Source: Turnera subulata
Lineage: Eukaryota; Streptophyta; Magnoliopsida; Malpighiales; Passifloraceae
Direction of reading: 5' to 3'
NCBI GenBank assembly: GCA_028386065.3
Contig: JAKUCV010002314.1
Coordinates: 313,504 to 377,503 of the forward strand
DNA length: 64,000 nt
Below the pieces are notes generated by a model. The model ran no database searches and had not been told where the DNA came from. It saw nothing but the letters and a program-made list of their open reading frames with translations. Of this stretch, positions 37,801 to 49,999 are shown in pieces. The translations under genes were made by a program, and so were the position numbers. The first letter of the stretch is position 1. Each line of letters begins with the position of its first letter.

Positions 37801-40800
37801 AGTGGAATAAGATGAAACGATACTAGATATAAGTAATTTGTTGATATGATATGAAGATTTTATTGTGAGATGAGTTTTAGGTCTCAGCAATCATAGACTA
37901 AAATTTGAATAATACTTGATTGGAAAATTCTATCAGGTTTATTTCTTGATTCACTAATGAGATTGAATCCAGCTTGACATGATCTTTTAATCTCGATTAG
38001 GCTTCAACCTAGATCTTGTAACAAATGGCGGTAGTTGGGTGATAAAAATGGCAATTTTTCAATTAAATCAGGATGCATCTTCCTATATGAAGTCTTGATG
38101 CACGATTAGTGCTGTGTTGTTGTCTCTTGCCCCTCCAAAATTGAGAGCTTTTTGTGGCTTGCTTTTCAAAATGGAATACTGTACTAAGGGGATGTTGGCC
38201 AGGAGGAATATATTGGAGTTGGACCACGCTAAATGCTCCTTCTGTGATAATGATATTGAGACTTGAGATCATCTTCCATTGCACTGTCGGTTTTCTTGGA
38301 TGATTTGGACGAAGTTGTGCAAATGGTGGGGAGTTGTATGCTGCTTGCCAAGGGATTTGGAATCGTGGTATGTGCAGTGGTTTGAATTATCTGGAGGGAG
38401 CTTGGCAAGATCGTCGCTGGTCATCTTTTTCTTTGCTACATCTTGGTCTATGTGGATTGTCAGGAACAAGCTTGTTTTTAACGGAAAAGAAGTGGACTAA
38501 GAAAAAGCTTTTGATCTGATACTGTTCAAAGCATCATGGTGGATTAAGCTTAAACAAACACTATTTTATTTTGACACCTGTTATTTGTTAACTACTTCTG
38601 ATTGCATGTAAGGATCAAATGTGCTTTGCATTTTTTTGGTCTGGTTTGTAAGTTGTGGTGTTCCAGTAGAAATCTGGCTTCAGTTGCCTAGTAACGTATC
38701 ATAGGAGTCCATCAAGTGTGCATTGCTTTTTGACCGAACTGGTTATACGCTATGGTGTTCCAGTAGAACTCTAGCTTCAGTGCCTAGTTATGTTTGTGAG
38801 GAGTCCTTTTGTTCTCTATACATATTTTACTCATTATCAAATATCATTGTTGTATCAACAAAGAGAAAAGGAGCAAGAAGGCATGACATAATATTGCTTA
38901 ACCTGGATTTGTAAGGGATTAAATCACATTTGATCTAATAAAAAAAAAAAAACACGGTGCATGGCAATAATAGAATAACAATCTAATTAAAAGATATCTC
39001 CTTAACATCATTTACCTTAACTTCTGAGGCGGGATTCAACAGTTGCTGATGCTCCTCTTTCAGCTTGTTGTAGCGCTCAATAACAGACCTCATACTGAAA
39101 ATGAAACTGAAACCTCATTAGTTATCCGGTACCAGAGAGCTGCTGCTTGCTGATGTACAAAATAGCATTGCACCAAAAACATATGAATATTTTTTTTGAT
39201 GCTAACAAAAACATATGAATATAAAGTTATCTTCCATTTAGTGTAACTTGTTAGTTTTAATTTTTTTTAATGCTAATCATGATAATTTCGTCGTGTAGTT
39301 TAGCTTGAGTGAAAATTTGACTTAAGAGTCATAAATTAAAATAGCTACTTGTAACACATGATTCCCGAGTTATATCATCCCCTCAGTCATACATGCTGAC
39401 CTTATATATGGTTCAATCTTATTTTTCGTTGGTTTTTGTTTCTTTGCAGCGTGTAGATTGTTTGTTTAAATTGAATTCGTCAAAAGAACTGATATCATTT
39501 CTTGGAATACGAACTTTGATGCAATAATGAACTTACTTCATTTAAAATTTATCATTGGAATAATATAGTAAGAGGTCTGACGTATACTTACCCTAATAAA
39601 ACAATTTACATCTCAATTTTTACCAAATATTTCTAATAAATCCATACCATTCTGTGCTAAATGTTTATCCATTTCATATTGGAACATGAAATTTTAACTA
39701 AAAACCATGTTTGCCTATGCGAATCCAATTTACATGTCATATGATACCACAATGGTAAAACACAACCTGGCAAATTGTCACGATAAAGGGAAGTTTAAGG
39801 AGAGATATATAATTAATTTTTAATGCAAATTTTCTTTTCTGCAGGAAAATTATAAAATTTCTGCCTGATGACCGACTTTAATTTAGTATGCTATGAAATC
39901 CAAGTTTTACCATCTTAAAATTGATAGTGTATTGCAAATTTCTTGACGGTTTCTCCCCACTCTAACCATCTTTATTGTATAACTTCAAAGAAAAATGTAC
40001 TAAAAAGACATGAAGGTAAAATTGCAAACTTAAACTAAACTATAGAAAAGAAACACAATCAGTGATGAAAATGTAACAATTTTGTTTCATCTCTTATTCA
40101 CTCCAAATAGCCTCAGCGGCAGTAAATTACTGCGTGAACTCTTGTAAACAATTTTAATGCGTTTCTAGATAATGATTTAACCTGGCAAGGGGTTTCATCT
40201 AAATATTATTTCAAGGATCATCTCCAGTGCAGATGCAAAACTAGTTGTACAGATCATAAGACTCTAGCCTCTTACTCTTTATTACGCGTCGTAGTTAGTC
40301 AAGGATAGTATATGGAGTGGAGGTAGAAAATTCTACAGTCTTCAAGCTATATGCTAAGTGGCTTGTTGTGTAGTTATATGATAACCAATTAGGGTTTTTA
40401 AAATTGAAGAAAATAGAAAAAAACTATAAAACCCTAGAAAGAGAAGAGAAAACTCTTAACCAATCAAAATATAATGCTCTACTTAGTAGTTTGTTGGGCG
40501 GAGACATAGACAGGGTCCTCAGGAGTGGAAAGGCCGACATAAAGAAATGCTTCATTTACCATGAAAAAAAAAGAAGCTTGGTTAGTTCGCAAGAATAGAT
40601 ACTACTCCAATTGGCGTCACAGGCAATTCCCACATATTTTACTGGGTTTTAATTAATATATTAGTCAAAGTCTGTTGTCTCAAACTGAGAATACAAGAAG
40701 ATGCCCATCAAATAGCAAAAACGTATCACCCATGCAGTTAGGTGAGAATAAAATCTCTTGCAGCAAATTCTAACATAGAACTAGTGGTTAGCATTATGAT

Positions 40801-42734
40801 ACTGTCATTTTTCTGATGCATAAAAATTCCAATTCAAGGTAGTAAAACTCTTTCTGGATATATCACAGACTACAAGATCGCCACTACAGTGAGACTTTTA
40901 TTTGCCCTATAAGTTAATTGATCCAAAAGTACTTAATCTAAGAGTAAAGAAGAAAAAATTTGAGAAGGATATATTGCTCTTTATTTGGAACCTCTCCACT
41001 TTTCTTGTCTGTTGTATCTTCTGAACAATTTAACGTTCTCCCAACTGAATAGGGTTCTTATTGTTCGCACTTTTTATTCTGAAAACAGACTGTGAAAAAC
41101 TATATATGCTCTATATATATTGATTAACTCTCCTAAAGGGATGACGCAACCTATATGATTGCAGTACTTTTTTTTTCCTGCCTACTGCCCATGATAGCAA
41201 ATAATTCCATGTGCCCTTCCTCATATGCTTAACTATAACCTCATGTATGCTTTTGTGTGGCTTCTTGATCCCATCAAGTAATGGGTACATGACATTCTAT
41301 CTTCATAGAGCAGCTAGTCAACTGTATACAACTGATCAAAATTCTATTTCAGGCTAATTCCTGATCTTTTTATTTACCTCTATATCTCTACCAGTTCCCA
41401 ACACTTGAAAAGTGGAAATCAGGAGGTGTATATGCATCTTCAATCCATATCCTCACCATGAGGAAGTGAATTGGAGGTTAGGCTACTGGAAAACGTAGTT
41501 AGGCTAATATTTGATATATAACTCTACCTTTGAATCTTAGCAGGCAGCTTTTTTGAAGTTAATTAGTCATCAATTCTCTAATTATACAACTATTGAGTCT
41601 AGCTCATGTGGTTACTGTATGCCTCTCTATACAGCTTTAAGATTCAGGTCTGGTAAAATAACAAAAAAATTACATAAAACTATAAATCCCAGTGCAGTGT
41701 GCTCTAAACAAAGCTGTGTACCAATTGCTCTTGTTAAGTTGTGCTTTTGACCTTGGCTAACTTCCTGTGTTGATCTTGGCGAGTTCGTTGCCACTGTAGT
41801 ATCTAAAAATAAATAAAATTCCTGTCTTTGTCTTAAGTTATTTTAGTAACAGTTACGCATTATCTCGAAACCGGTTACTATTAACTATCTTTATAATCAA
41901 GAACTGGAAACTGACAATTATGTCCCATCAGAAAAGAGGAAAAACCTTCTCAATCTTAGTCAAAACTTTTTCTTTGGGTAAAGGATTTGGAATAAAATCA
42001 TGCGTTTCTGTACCTTATACATAGTAGTATAGTGAAGATTTTGGATCCTCTACAAAATTCTTTTGTGCACTAAAACATGATCATGAATGTTAATTAAGAC
42101 CTCACCATGGGTTTCCTTACCTATAGGACTTCTTCTCGCTCGAAAAGTAGTCTCTGGGGAGAAGGATTCAGATGCAACCTGCAGGCTGCTGCTTCTGATA
42201 CGCCTTCTCAATAACTTTTTGATATCTAGACCCTCCCTCCACCCAGATCTTAATTAGCATCGGTCGTCAAAGCAAAAGCTAGTAATTATCTATTGCCATA
42301 GAAACCCTAATTTATAGCCTTTGCAACAGTATTTTATGCGAACTGAAAAAAATTTGGACTACACCACAAGTGGGGAGGAAACTGCAGATTTTCTGAAACA
42401 AACTGTGACCTGAATTCTTCTATTCTAATCCTAAAGTGAAGAAAAAAATAAGAGTATCGCAGCAAAGGAAGACACATATGTGAAAACTGCTGCAACTAAT
42501 TAGGGAGGAGAAATCTGTCTTATCAAAAAAAAAAAAGGAGGCGAAATCTGACCTAGTGCTTGCGTAATCGTAGAGTTTTCCAGTACTGGAGAAGATAATC
42601 ACCCCAACTTCTGCATCGCAGAGAATAGACAGCTCCTTTGCCTTCTTAAGCAACCCATTTCTTCTTTTGGAGAAAGTCACTTGCCTGCTTGTCGAATTAT
42701 CAATCCTTCTTATCACAATCTTTCCTCTCCCCAT
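28894..42734 (-). CDS. AGL17-like: MIKC-type MADS-box transcription factor, AGL17/ANR1 clade, 7 exons
   Basis: Nuclear DNA-binding regulator that binds CArG-box sites as a dimer. Exons on the minus strand: 42734-42553, 39094-39016, 30355-30294, 29743-29644, 29532-29491, 29408-29328, 29052-28894. All junctions are GT-AG and in phase: 234 codons. The exon sizes 182, 79, 62, 100 and 42 bp are the classic MIKC pattern. Residues 1-60 are the MADS domain (starting [20 protein letters not shown]), about 61-87 the I region, about 88-170 the K box ([17 protein letters not shown]), then a C-terminal tail with [11 protein letters not shown] and the ending MKLG, both typical of the clade. Arabidopsis relatives act in root nitrate response (ANR1, AGL21), stomata (AGL16) and flowering (AGL17); which applies here is unknown. 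No stop or frameshift. Introns 1 (3.5 kb) and 2 (8.7 kb) are large, intron 2 because of mobile DNA. Confidence 0.96.
32309..32740. mobile_element. MITE-like repeat in MADS intron 2, interrupted by a SINE
   Basis: Short inverted ends TATGTTTGGTAC (32309-32320) and its imperfect complement GATACCAAACGTA (32728-32740), with inner repeats of GGAATGG on one side and matching ATTCCGATTCC on the other. This resembles hAT-type MITEs. A clean 8-bp target duplication was not found, so the exact ends are uncertain. Confidence 0.45.
32420..32613 (-). mobile_element. Short SINE-like insertion with 32-bp target duplication
   Basis: The body is 32452-32581 on the minus strand, with a terminal A run at 32452-32461. 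It is flanked by a 32-bp direct repeat (32420-32451 and 32582-32613) that differs at 2 positions. A tRNA-like B box GGATTCGATCCC is readable on the minus strand. It lies in MADS intron 2, inside the MITE-like repeat. Confidence 0.75.
33621..34014. repeat. 197-bp tandem duplication in MADS intron 2
   Basis: Two nearly identical units (33621-33817, 33818-34014); one visible difference is GTAAGTGTAC against GTAAGCGTAC. A degraded relative of the unit start (GGGAATATGCACCAAA) occurs at about 33550. A 107-codon + strand frame runs 33871-34194 through the second unit; its product resembles nothing I know and it is probably a remnant of a repeat. Confidence 0.9.
34015..36437. other. Intronic sequence, no gene seen
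   Basis: Part of MADS intron 2. It includes a purine-rich (GA) block at about 34256-34400 and diverged copies of a TAAGTTATTCTTATATACAAT-type phrase at about 35970-36120. No coding match. Confidence 0.45.
36438..36948 (-). mobile_element. TRIM retrotransposon, 501 bp with 165-bp LTRs
   Basis: Two direct LTRs of equal length lie at 36443-36607 and 36779-36943, both opening TGTCA(C/T)GCCC and ending GGGTCAT(C/T)(G/A)CA on the + strand. On the minus strand the right LTR is the 5' LTR, followed after 3 nt by a primer-binding site TGGTAGCGGAGCC (36763-36775). The middle 171 bp code for nothing. Flanks ATTTC (36438-36442) and ATTTT (36944-36948) match at 4 of 5 positions, consistent with an aged target duplication. 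Size and structure fit a terminal-repeat retrotransposon in miniature, dependent on enzymes from elsewhere. Confidence 0.9.
38115..38500 (+). pseudogene. LINE (L1-type) fragment, zinc-binding RT-associated domain
   Basis: The + strand encodes [18 protein letters not shown], then [10 protein letters not shown], a TGA stop, [11 protein letters not shown] and an aromatic tail ([25 protein letters not shown]). This is the pattern of the zf-RVT segment found after the reverse transcriptase in plant LINEs: PPK start, CxxC, DHLxxHC. The in-frame TGA near 38264 and the missing reverse transcriptase mark it as a dead fragment inside MADS intron 2, in antisense orientation to the gene. Confidence 0.82.
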
Positions 42735-44700
42735 CTTGAATCACTCACTTTTGACTATTCTGTGTGCTTCTTTACTCTTTAGATTGCTAGCTGCCTTGAA
42801 GGTTTGAAGAACACAAAGTTGGTCAACTATCACCAAATCATGGACACCAGCTTGATATAACACTAATTAAACCAAAGAAATCAAAGCGAACATTGGAATC
42901 GCAATAGGAGATCTCACAGCAAGAAATCAAAGAAAAGAAGATTAACTCATCTAACAGATCAAAGTGAAAGGGAAGAACAGACTGAATTCAATAAATTGTT
43001 TTTATTATAGCTTATATTGAGAAGAGAAGAAAAACAAACAAAAAAATGGACAGCTTACCCGTTTATGTGGTGGGTGGAAGAGGGAAGGGAAGCCAATGAA
43101 GCCAAGGAGCCACTCCTTTATTGGAAAAATATTGAAAATGCAAATCTTTGTGCTTTATATGGAAACCTGAAAGTGGTTTTGGAAGTGGAAAAAGTAATTC
43201 TTTATTTGGAAAGAAAATAATGTAGTGATGAACCAGACGAGGGTGATATTTATTTATTTATTTTTTTATTTTTGCTTCTTGGGACATGAAAGACTAATTA
43301 AGCTGCATTGACCATTCACCATTGTTTAGAGTCAAGAGAATTGGAGAAAAAGATTTTGAGAAGGGACAAATGTCAGCAGCATAGAGCGAGTACCAACAGA
43401 TAGCCGCTACAGGGCGAGTGTGTAAAGGCAATCCTCGTACTGGCCCAAGATTCCTGGGTTCTTGAGTATAGCAGAAATGATAGCGTTGCCAGCTTATGGA
43501 TTACCGACACGTGCTGTTGCCAAAACCAGTGCTCTTTAAATGTTTTTATTTATGGTAATAGAATTTGTTTATTAGGACAAGGACAACCTTAGTTTTCTAT
43601 TATTGGTGACAGATATATCAGTTTATGCGTCCACACCACCCTAGGGAATATTTTTATCTATCGACTGACTGCGGAGAGAGAATAGCAGTTTGTGGTATGT
43701 GAATTCTTCTGAAACAAAATTTCTTTGAAAGGAAAGTGGATCAAGGGATCTAATTGATCATATCAAGAAATGGCGGAACCAATATACGTCAAGCAAGCAA
43801 GCCTGATAGCTAGCATTTCAAGTGAAATCTGTAAAAGCAAATACTAATGATTTCTATTGCTATATATATATATATATTCACTTACTTTAAGCTTCATTTA
43901 TTTATAGTCATCCGAAACTAACAAAATCGACATAGTCCTTCATCAATGCTTACGAGCTGATCATCATTTTAGGTCCATGTTTAAATATTGTCAATTGTAA
44001 TGTAATGTAGATAAAAACTTAATTACATTAATTCATTGGGAATTCGAGTACCATTGTCCAAAAGTTCTTATCTTTACCATTGGAGCCGAAAGAATGAAGA
44101 ACAATATGAGCAGAATACGGGTGAACATTGGTGGGTTTTCTTTTTCCCTCCTGCTGCTCAAATAGCCCTAGATATACTAGTTGAATTATCCGGCTAATTA
44201 AGTGATTATGATCAGGATGCAGGAAAATAAAATGAGAAGATGATTGCAGACAAATATGCATTGCATTGGCATGGGTTGTTGTGTGCATAGTTTATGAGAA
44301 TATGATTGTACACAAAACTACAAGCATGCTTGTGGTCAACTGTTAGCCTTTCTAGTTTAACCATCCCATCTCGAGTTTGAAGCTTGAGAAGGGAACACTC
44401 TATAGGGAAGAAAGTCAACCTTATGATTTCTATTATACATCAATTTGGATTAGTCTAGGTCCCTTGACGTTCCATATAAGATGGGCTAGCCCATAATACA
44501 AGATGATTAAGCTTTTCATGTTCTTACAATATGTGTGTTGATGATCGATTAGCTCATCTACAAATAGGAAAGCACAATAAATGTTGGACAAAGAACTGGT
44601 AGCTCAAAATGCCCGTTGCGTTACATTATGTTCTTATTTTGTATTTTTTTTCTTTTTTTTCTCCTTTTGGAATAGGGGGGAGAAAGAGTAGATTACAATT
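42735..44700. other. Upstream region of the MADS gene, no other gene seen
   Basis: This stretch should contain the promoter and 5' UTR of the minus-strand MADS gene, possibly with a leader intron; no TATA box was fixed. A TA microsatellite lies at about 43860-43876. No coding match. Confidence 0.4.
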
Positions 44701-44744
44701 GGGAAAAGGAAAACACCATTTAAATCACGCACCACAGTGCTTAA

Positions 44745-45130
44745 GCAACCTATAGGGACTTGTGGCAAGTAAGAAACCCCCAAAGGCAAAGAAAACTTGT
44801 ACTTGGCAAGCCTATTCGCACACGAGTTGGACTCGCGATAAACATGGGTAACCGGTACCTCCTAAGGAAATCACAAGAGCCCGTGTACCCACTGCAACAA
44901 AGCTGCATTCCACAAGAGCGAGGAGTAACCAACCGCAAATTTTGTACAGTCTCCAGAGAATTTACTTCAACAACCACCAAACCCTAAATCAAAGGGTAAC
45001 TTCAAACCATTACATGGACCCCAAAGCTCAACATCAAAATAGAATAGATATCACTATTAAAGGCGAAACCAAGAATCATGAATAACACCATCAGTAGCTG
45101 CTGAACCCGAATGAAGACGGACAACACTAC
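44745..45130 (-). pseudogene. Non-LTR retrotransposon RNase H-like remnant
   Basis: Minus-strand pieces VEVNSLETVQNL and, in a shifted frame, VTHVYRESNSCANRLAKYKF match the shape of the RNase H-like (RVT_3) tail of plant LINEs and related host paralogues (VE-DSLE ... H-YRE-N--AD-LA). The frame break between them and further breaks upstream show that it is not functional. Confidence 0.65.
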
Positions 45131-45956
45131 CAATTGACCGAACCAGCAATCGGGGCACGCCACAAAAACTTTGCCCTGGCCTTTGGAACTTGCCTACCTA
45201 AACGATGTATCGACAAAGAATGCAAAATTTCCTGGTAATACGATTGAAGGGAGGTCCAACATCATTAAAAAATTTCTCATTAAGGTACATGATGTTGTTT
45301 CACTTATGCTATCTATGAACGATATAAAATACACAATATATATTCATGTTTTTCATTCCAACATTATAGCAATACTTGGTTTTTAAGAAAGATTAATTAA
45401 AAGAAAATTAAATTCTTTGCTCAAAACTCGTTTAGGTTTTTCTTTTTTCTCTCTCTCTAAAAAAATCCTAGATTTATAGATTGGGCCGACCTTTCTTTCC
45501 GGCAGTAAGCCCCCCACCAATTAATTTTTTTTTTCCCTCTTCCGTTTTCAGTTCTGTTAGTTTATTTATTTATTTATTTATTTGGGTTTAGTCTGAGACG
45601 CCCCGACCCGTATTTACCGTACACAGTAAACACAAGCCGGAACTGTGACAACCCAGCCCAACAAGGCCTAGCATACAGTGTATAAAGCATAACCCTGGCT
45701 CAACAGCCCAAAAGTATAAACAACAATATGGCCCTACGGCCCAACATCAATAACATCAATAATATTGAAACTGGCCCAATGGCCCAACAACAATAACAAT
45801 ATGCACAGCGGAAGACTTAAACTCACTAACACTGTATGCGACACATGCAATCTATGGATCCAAGCCTGTCCAAGGGAAACGCTGCAGCCTGTCCGGAATG
45901 CACCAAGCCTGTACATGAAACAACTCATCCTACGGGATGAAACCCCGCAAGCGAGG

Positions 45957-45977
45957 GGTGAGTCCGAAGTGCTCACC
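45957..45977. promoter_or_regulatory. Conserved hairpin inside the 4.4-kb solo LTR
   Basis: GGTGAG and CTCACC arms around a 9-nt loop, identical to 17752-17772 and at a similar distance (about 360 nt) from the LTR edge. Confidence 0.6.
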
Positions 45978-46382
45978 GACGAAAGATAAACAGTGATATA
46001 TAATCAACCGTAATACTTTCGAAATAAACACAACAATAAGCAAAAGCAATCACATCACAAGGTTACTACCACAACAACTAACACATACTTCGCGACAGAG
46101 GAATCCAACTCAAACAACACATCAGAGGAAACCTACTAAATCATATCAAAGCCAAGACCAAATGAATACTCATTAATTTTTATTACCAATTTTATCTTCC
46201 GGGCCCCGTCACTGGACAAGCTAGGGTCGTACCAGGTTATCAATTAATTCCGGATGCCAGGTCAAAGAACCAAACCAAATCTTACCATACCAAATCTTAC
46301 CATACCGGGACCATGTCCCAAATTACCAAATCACACCGGGTTCAACAACCCAAAATACTATACCGGGATCAACATCCCAAAA

Positions 46383-46587
46383 CTGGATATTCGGTATATC
46401 CGAACCACTGGGTATTCGGTATACCCCAACCACAGGCATCAACATGCCAACCGGATATTCGGTATATCCGAACCACTGGGTATTTGGTATATCCTAACCA
46501 CAGGCAACAATATGCCAACCGGATATTCGGTATATCCGAACCACTGGGTATTTGGTATACCCTAACCACAAACATCAACATGCCAAC
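46383..46587. repeat. 68-bp tandem repeat, three copies
   Basis: Units begin near 46383, 46451 and 46519, each with GGATATTCGGTATATCCGAA followed by CCACTGGGTATT. The first half of each unit is itself a palindrome around the shared GGATAT/ATATCC. Confidence 0.9.
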
Positions 46588-49500
46588 CAAATCAAGTAAC
46601 CAGACCAAGTAACCGACCATAACATCCCAGAATTAATCTTCAAACCATCGGGTCGTACCACTACTTCCCACATATATCATCATATCATATCAATTCCAAT
46701 TTCCAATTCCCATTTCCATTTCTCAATTATCCACAGTCAATAGTTTATTCCAATTATCCAATCACAACACTGTCTACCGTCAACAATCACAATATCCATA
46801 ACAGTCAAACAATTATCCACTTTCCTATTAGCTCAAGTTACACAACAGGCCAATCCTTCATCAGTTTCATAACATCAATTACTCACAGTCCAACATCAAT
46901 CACAACACAGTATCCAATAAACCAACAATAGTCATACAACGGTTCAATCAAGCAAATCAACATCATAGCAACAACAACAACAATAACCATAGCTGCCAAA
47001 TACCCAATACAATTCCATATTACCAAATATCCATCAACAGTACATATAGCACCAATTATTCACAATTAACAATTCATCACAATATCCACACGACCAATAG
47101 CACAGTCCAACAACAGCAACATCAATAACCATAACAGTCAAATATCTGACAATGACCCTCTCAGTAGTTCATTCAAACAACAAAACACACAATTATCCAC
47201 ATTGACCAGTTCATCATTATTCTCAACACAATATCGCAAATCTAATATCACAGTCTAAGATCAACAATAACGACAACATCATAGCAGTCAATCAACCAAC
47301 AGTAATCATCTCAGCAGTTCAATCAATCAACAAAGCAAACACAGTATTACGGGCACATATCAAGGGTTATCCATCCTCACCTGGTATGTCTCTGAAACTG
47401 CTATCCGGTCAAATCCCGATACCCTATATGTACATACAGGAACACAGTAATCACTCATAATGCGCAAACGAAATGATTATGCATGATACCGGTTTAGAAA
47501 TCGTTATACGGCTTGTCTTATACCAAGTCTAATTCCTATTATTTCCATGTTTTTCTTTAATATGAAATTAGCCTCTTTATTCATTATACCATTTATACTT
47601 AATTTCAAATTAAAACCGAAACCGAGTTTCCTATCGATATTCTAATTATTCTTAATTTTTAAAGTAAAACCAAAACCGAACGTTCAAGCCAATATCCCGG
47701 CCCTTTAGCCTTTTGTCGATAAGAGAAAACATAAACATATCATAATAAGCATACACGTAATATATCCAATAGCAAAACTGTTAAATGAGAATAGTGCCAT
47801 CGGGAATTAATTACATAGCCGGTATATGGTATAAAATAATTGTATCATAGTGTTGTAAAGTAATATTTATAAATTCATGTATCATTATATAACCGATATT
47901 TATAAATACGGCAAAGATATTAATACTATCGAAACTCATTATATAATATAATACACGTACGTATTACGTTACATTAATATAGCTCTTACTAATAAGATCT
48001 TTAGATGGAATAATATAACTGTTATAATATTTCATCAAAATAACAGTGCCACTATCATAGTTCCGGTTCATAGAGAATTATATAAGCATAACGTGGCTAT
48101 AAAATAAATCATGTGCGGGTTGTATATATTAGACTTATGAATACGTAGTTAAATCCAAAATCAAATCGTTTTTAATCCGTAGTTTAAATCATTAACCTCT
48201 TATTTATATAATTCGTCCACGTATTTTCTCTTATCTAGCGGTTTCGTTATTAGAGTTCGGGGTCCGTTGGTAATGCATATATGTCACGGTAATATGGGCC
48301 TCCGCACGTTCGGCCCGTTTTCGAGTCCGTGTGTAAACCGAGCCCAAACCCGCGCCAAGGTGTAAAGCGAGTCCAAGGAATTACCCAAGGTCCGTTTTCG
48401 TGCTCGCCGGAAAAATCCCGAGGCTTCGCCGGAATAGACCCGAGACTGCCGGAATCTCGCCGGATTCCGGCAAAATACTGTTCACGGCAGCCACAACAAC
48501 CCAGTCTTCTGCTACTGTTCACGGCTGCACCTCCTCTGCTACTGTTCATCGTCCATGTAGACACCCAAACCACACCACCAGCACAGCAGTCCGGCCATCA
48601 ACGGACACACCATCCCCACGGCCACAAAATCATCAACACACCATTTCTACCCTTGTTCGGCAAAACATCAACAAGTAGAACCCACAAACATCAATTAAAC
48701 CCGATTAATCACCATCCAAACACAACTAATTAAGGAACCCGTAAACATGAAGGCAGAGAGGGTATGGTTTCTTACCACTGAAACCCACCGGCGGCGCACC
48801 TACAGCAGGAGGAGAGAGAAGGGTCGGTGCGTGACATACGAGGGAGAGAGGGAGTGCGACGGCGACGGATCGGAGGGAGGGTGGCAGAGGCGACTTCGTC
48901 GGCTCTCTTCGTCTGGACAGCGGCGCGGTGGCTGCTGGTCACGGAGTCGGTGCTGTGCGCGGAGGAGGAGAAGAGACCTGATCTCCTAGCACGGCGGCGC
49001 TCATGGTTGCAGTGGCAGAGGCAGGATGAGAAGGGAGAGAAGGGTGAGGAGGAGAGGAAGGAAGTGATGGGGCGATGGTGGTGTGGTGGTCACGGGTCCG
49101 GTGGCTCAAGGAATGAGAAGGGAAAGTTGGGGGAGGAAAAGACGAGGGCGGCGGCGATGGTGGTCGGTGGAGGAGAAAAAAAAAGAAGAAGGAAAAAGAA
49201 AGAAGAAGGGAGGAGAGAGGGTGGCGCGGTGGCGATGAGGTGGTGATGATGGTCTCGGATGATGGTGGCGTAGGGAAGGAGAGAAGGAGGAAGAGAAAGA
49301 AAGGTAAAGGAGAAGAGGGCGGGTGAGGAGCTCGGTGGAGGAGCAGGGGAGATAAGGAATGAGAAAAAGAAAGGACAAGGAGGAAGAAAAAGAAAGCTGA
49401 AGGAGAAGAGAAAGTAAACGGGAAAAAAAAGAGAAAAGTAAAAGAGTGGCAGACAAAGGATCACGGGGGAAAAGGAAAAAGAAGGAGGGGTCCGGCGGCT

Positions 49501-49999
49501 GAGAAGAAAGAAAAGGGAAAAAGAAAAGGAGAAGGAGGAATGAAGGAAAAGAAGGAAGAAAGGTGGGGCCCGCACGGCTAGGGGAAAATCGGGAGAGAGG
49601 AAGAAACGTAGCCGGGGAAAGAGGAAGAGATAGGAGAGAGGAGGAAGAAGAGTGGCTCGGGCAAGCCTCATATGGCCGGTCCGGATTCTCGTGTCGGAAT
49701 CTCGTAGACGCAGGGATACTCCCGTCTTTCCGACAAATCCCGTCCCGAGTCCAAAAATACAACTTGGGCTCAGAAAATCCGATTAATCCTCCTGAACGTC
49801 GTCCAAGTCTCGGAACTGGAAACCGAGGCTCGGTTAGTCAGGAAGATACTCCCTAGCACGGGAAAACTCTCGATTTCGAAAAACGACTCCCGATTTACCT
49901 TGAATTAATTACCCGAGATTAATCCAACAGTAAATCACGGTAAAATAACTTCTACAGTCCCGGTAAAAATCCAAATTTTACCCGGGCTGTTACATAGTC

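Larger units (their letters stand above)
45589..49999 (-). mobile_element. Ty3/gypsy solo LTR, 4401 bp, target duplication TAGTC
   Basis: The LTR is 45594-49994. Its minus-strand start TGTAACAGCCCGGGTAAA equals that of the 17412-20405 LTR, and its other end (TGAGACGCCCCGACCCGTATTTACC on the + strand, in two short blocks) aligns with that LTR too, so they are one family. The duplication TAGTC is perfect (45589-45593, 49995-49999). It holds three 68-bp repeats and a purine-rich block (about 48780-49680) whose long open frames are compositional. No pol or partner LTR adjoins, so it is a solo LTR. At 4.4 kb it is long for an LTR. Confidence 0.92.

Noticed and set aside
48827..49762. Serine/phenylalanine-rich and glutamate/arginine-rich open frames of up to 218 codons
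   Set aside because: They come from the purine-rich block of the 4.4-kb solo LTR; no domain, and repetitive codons.
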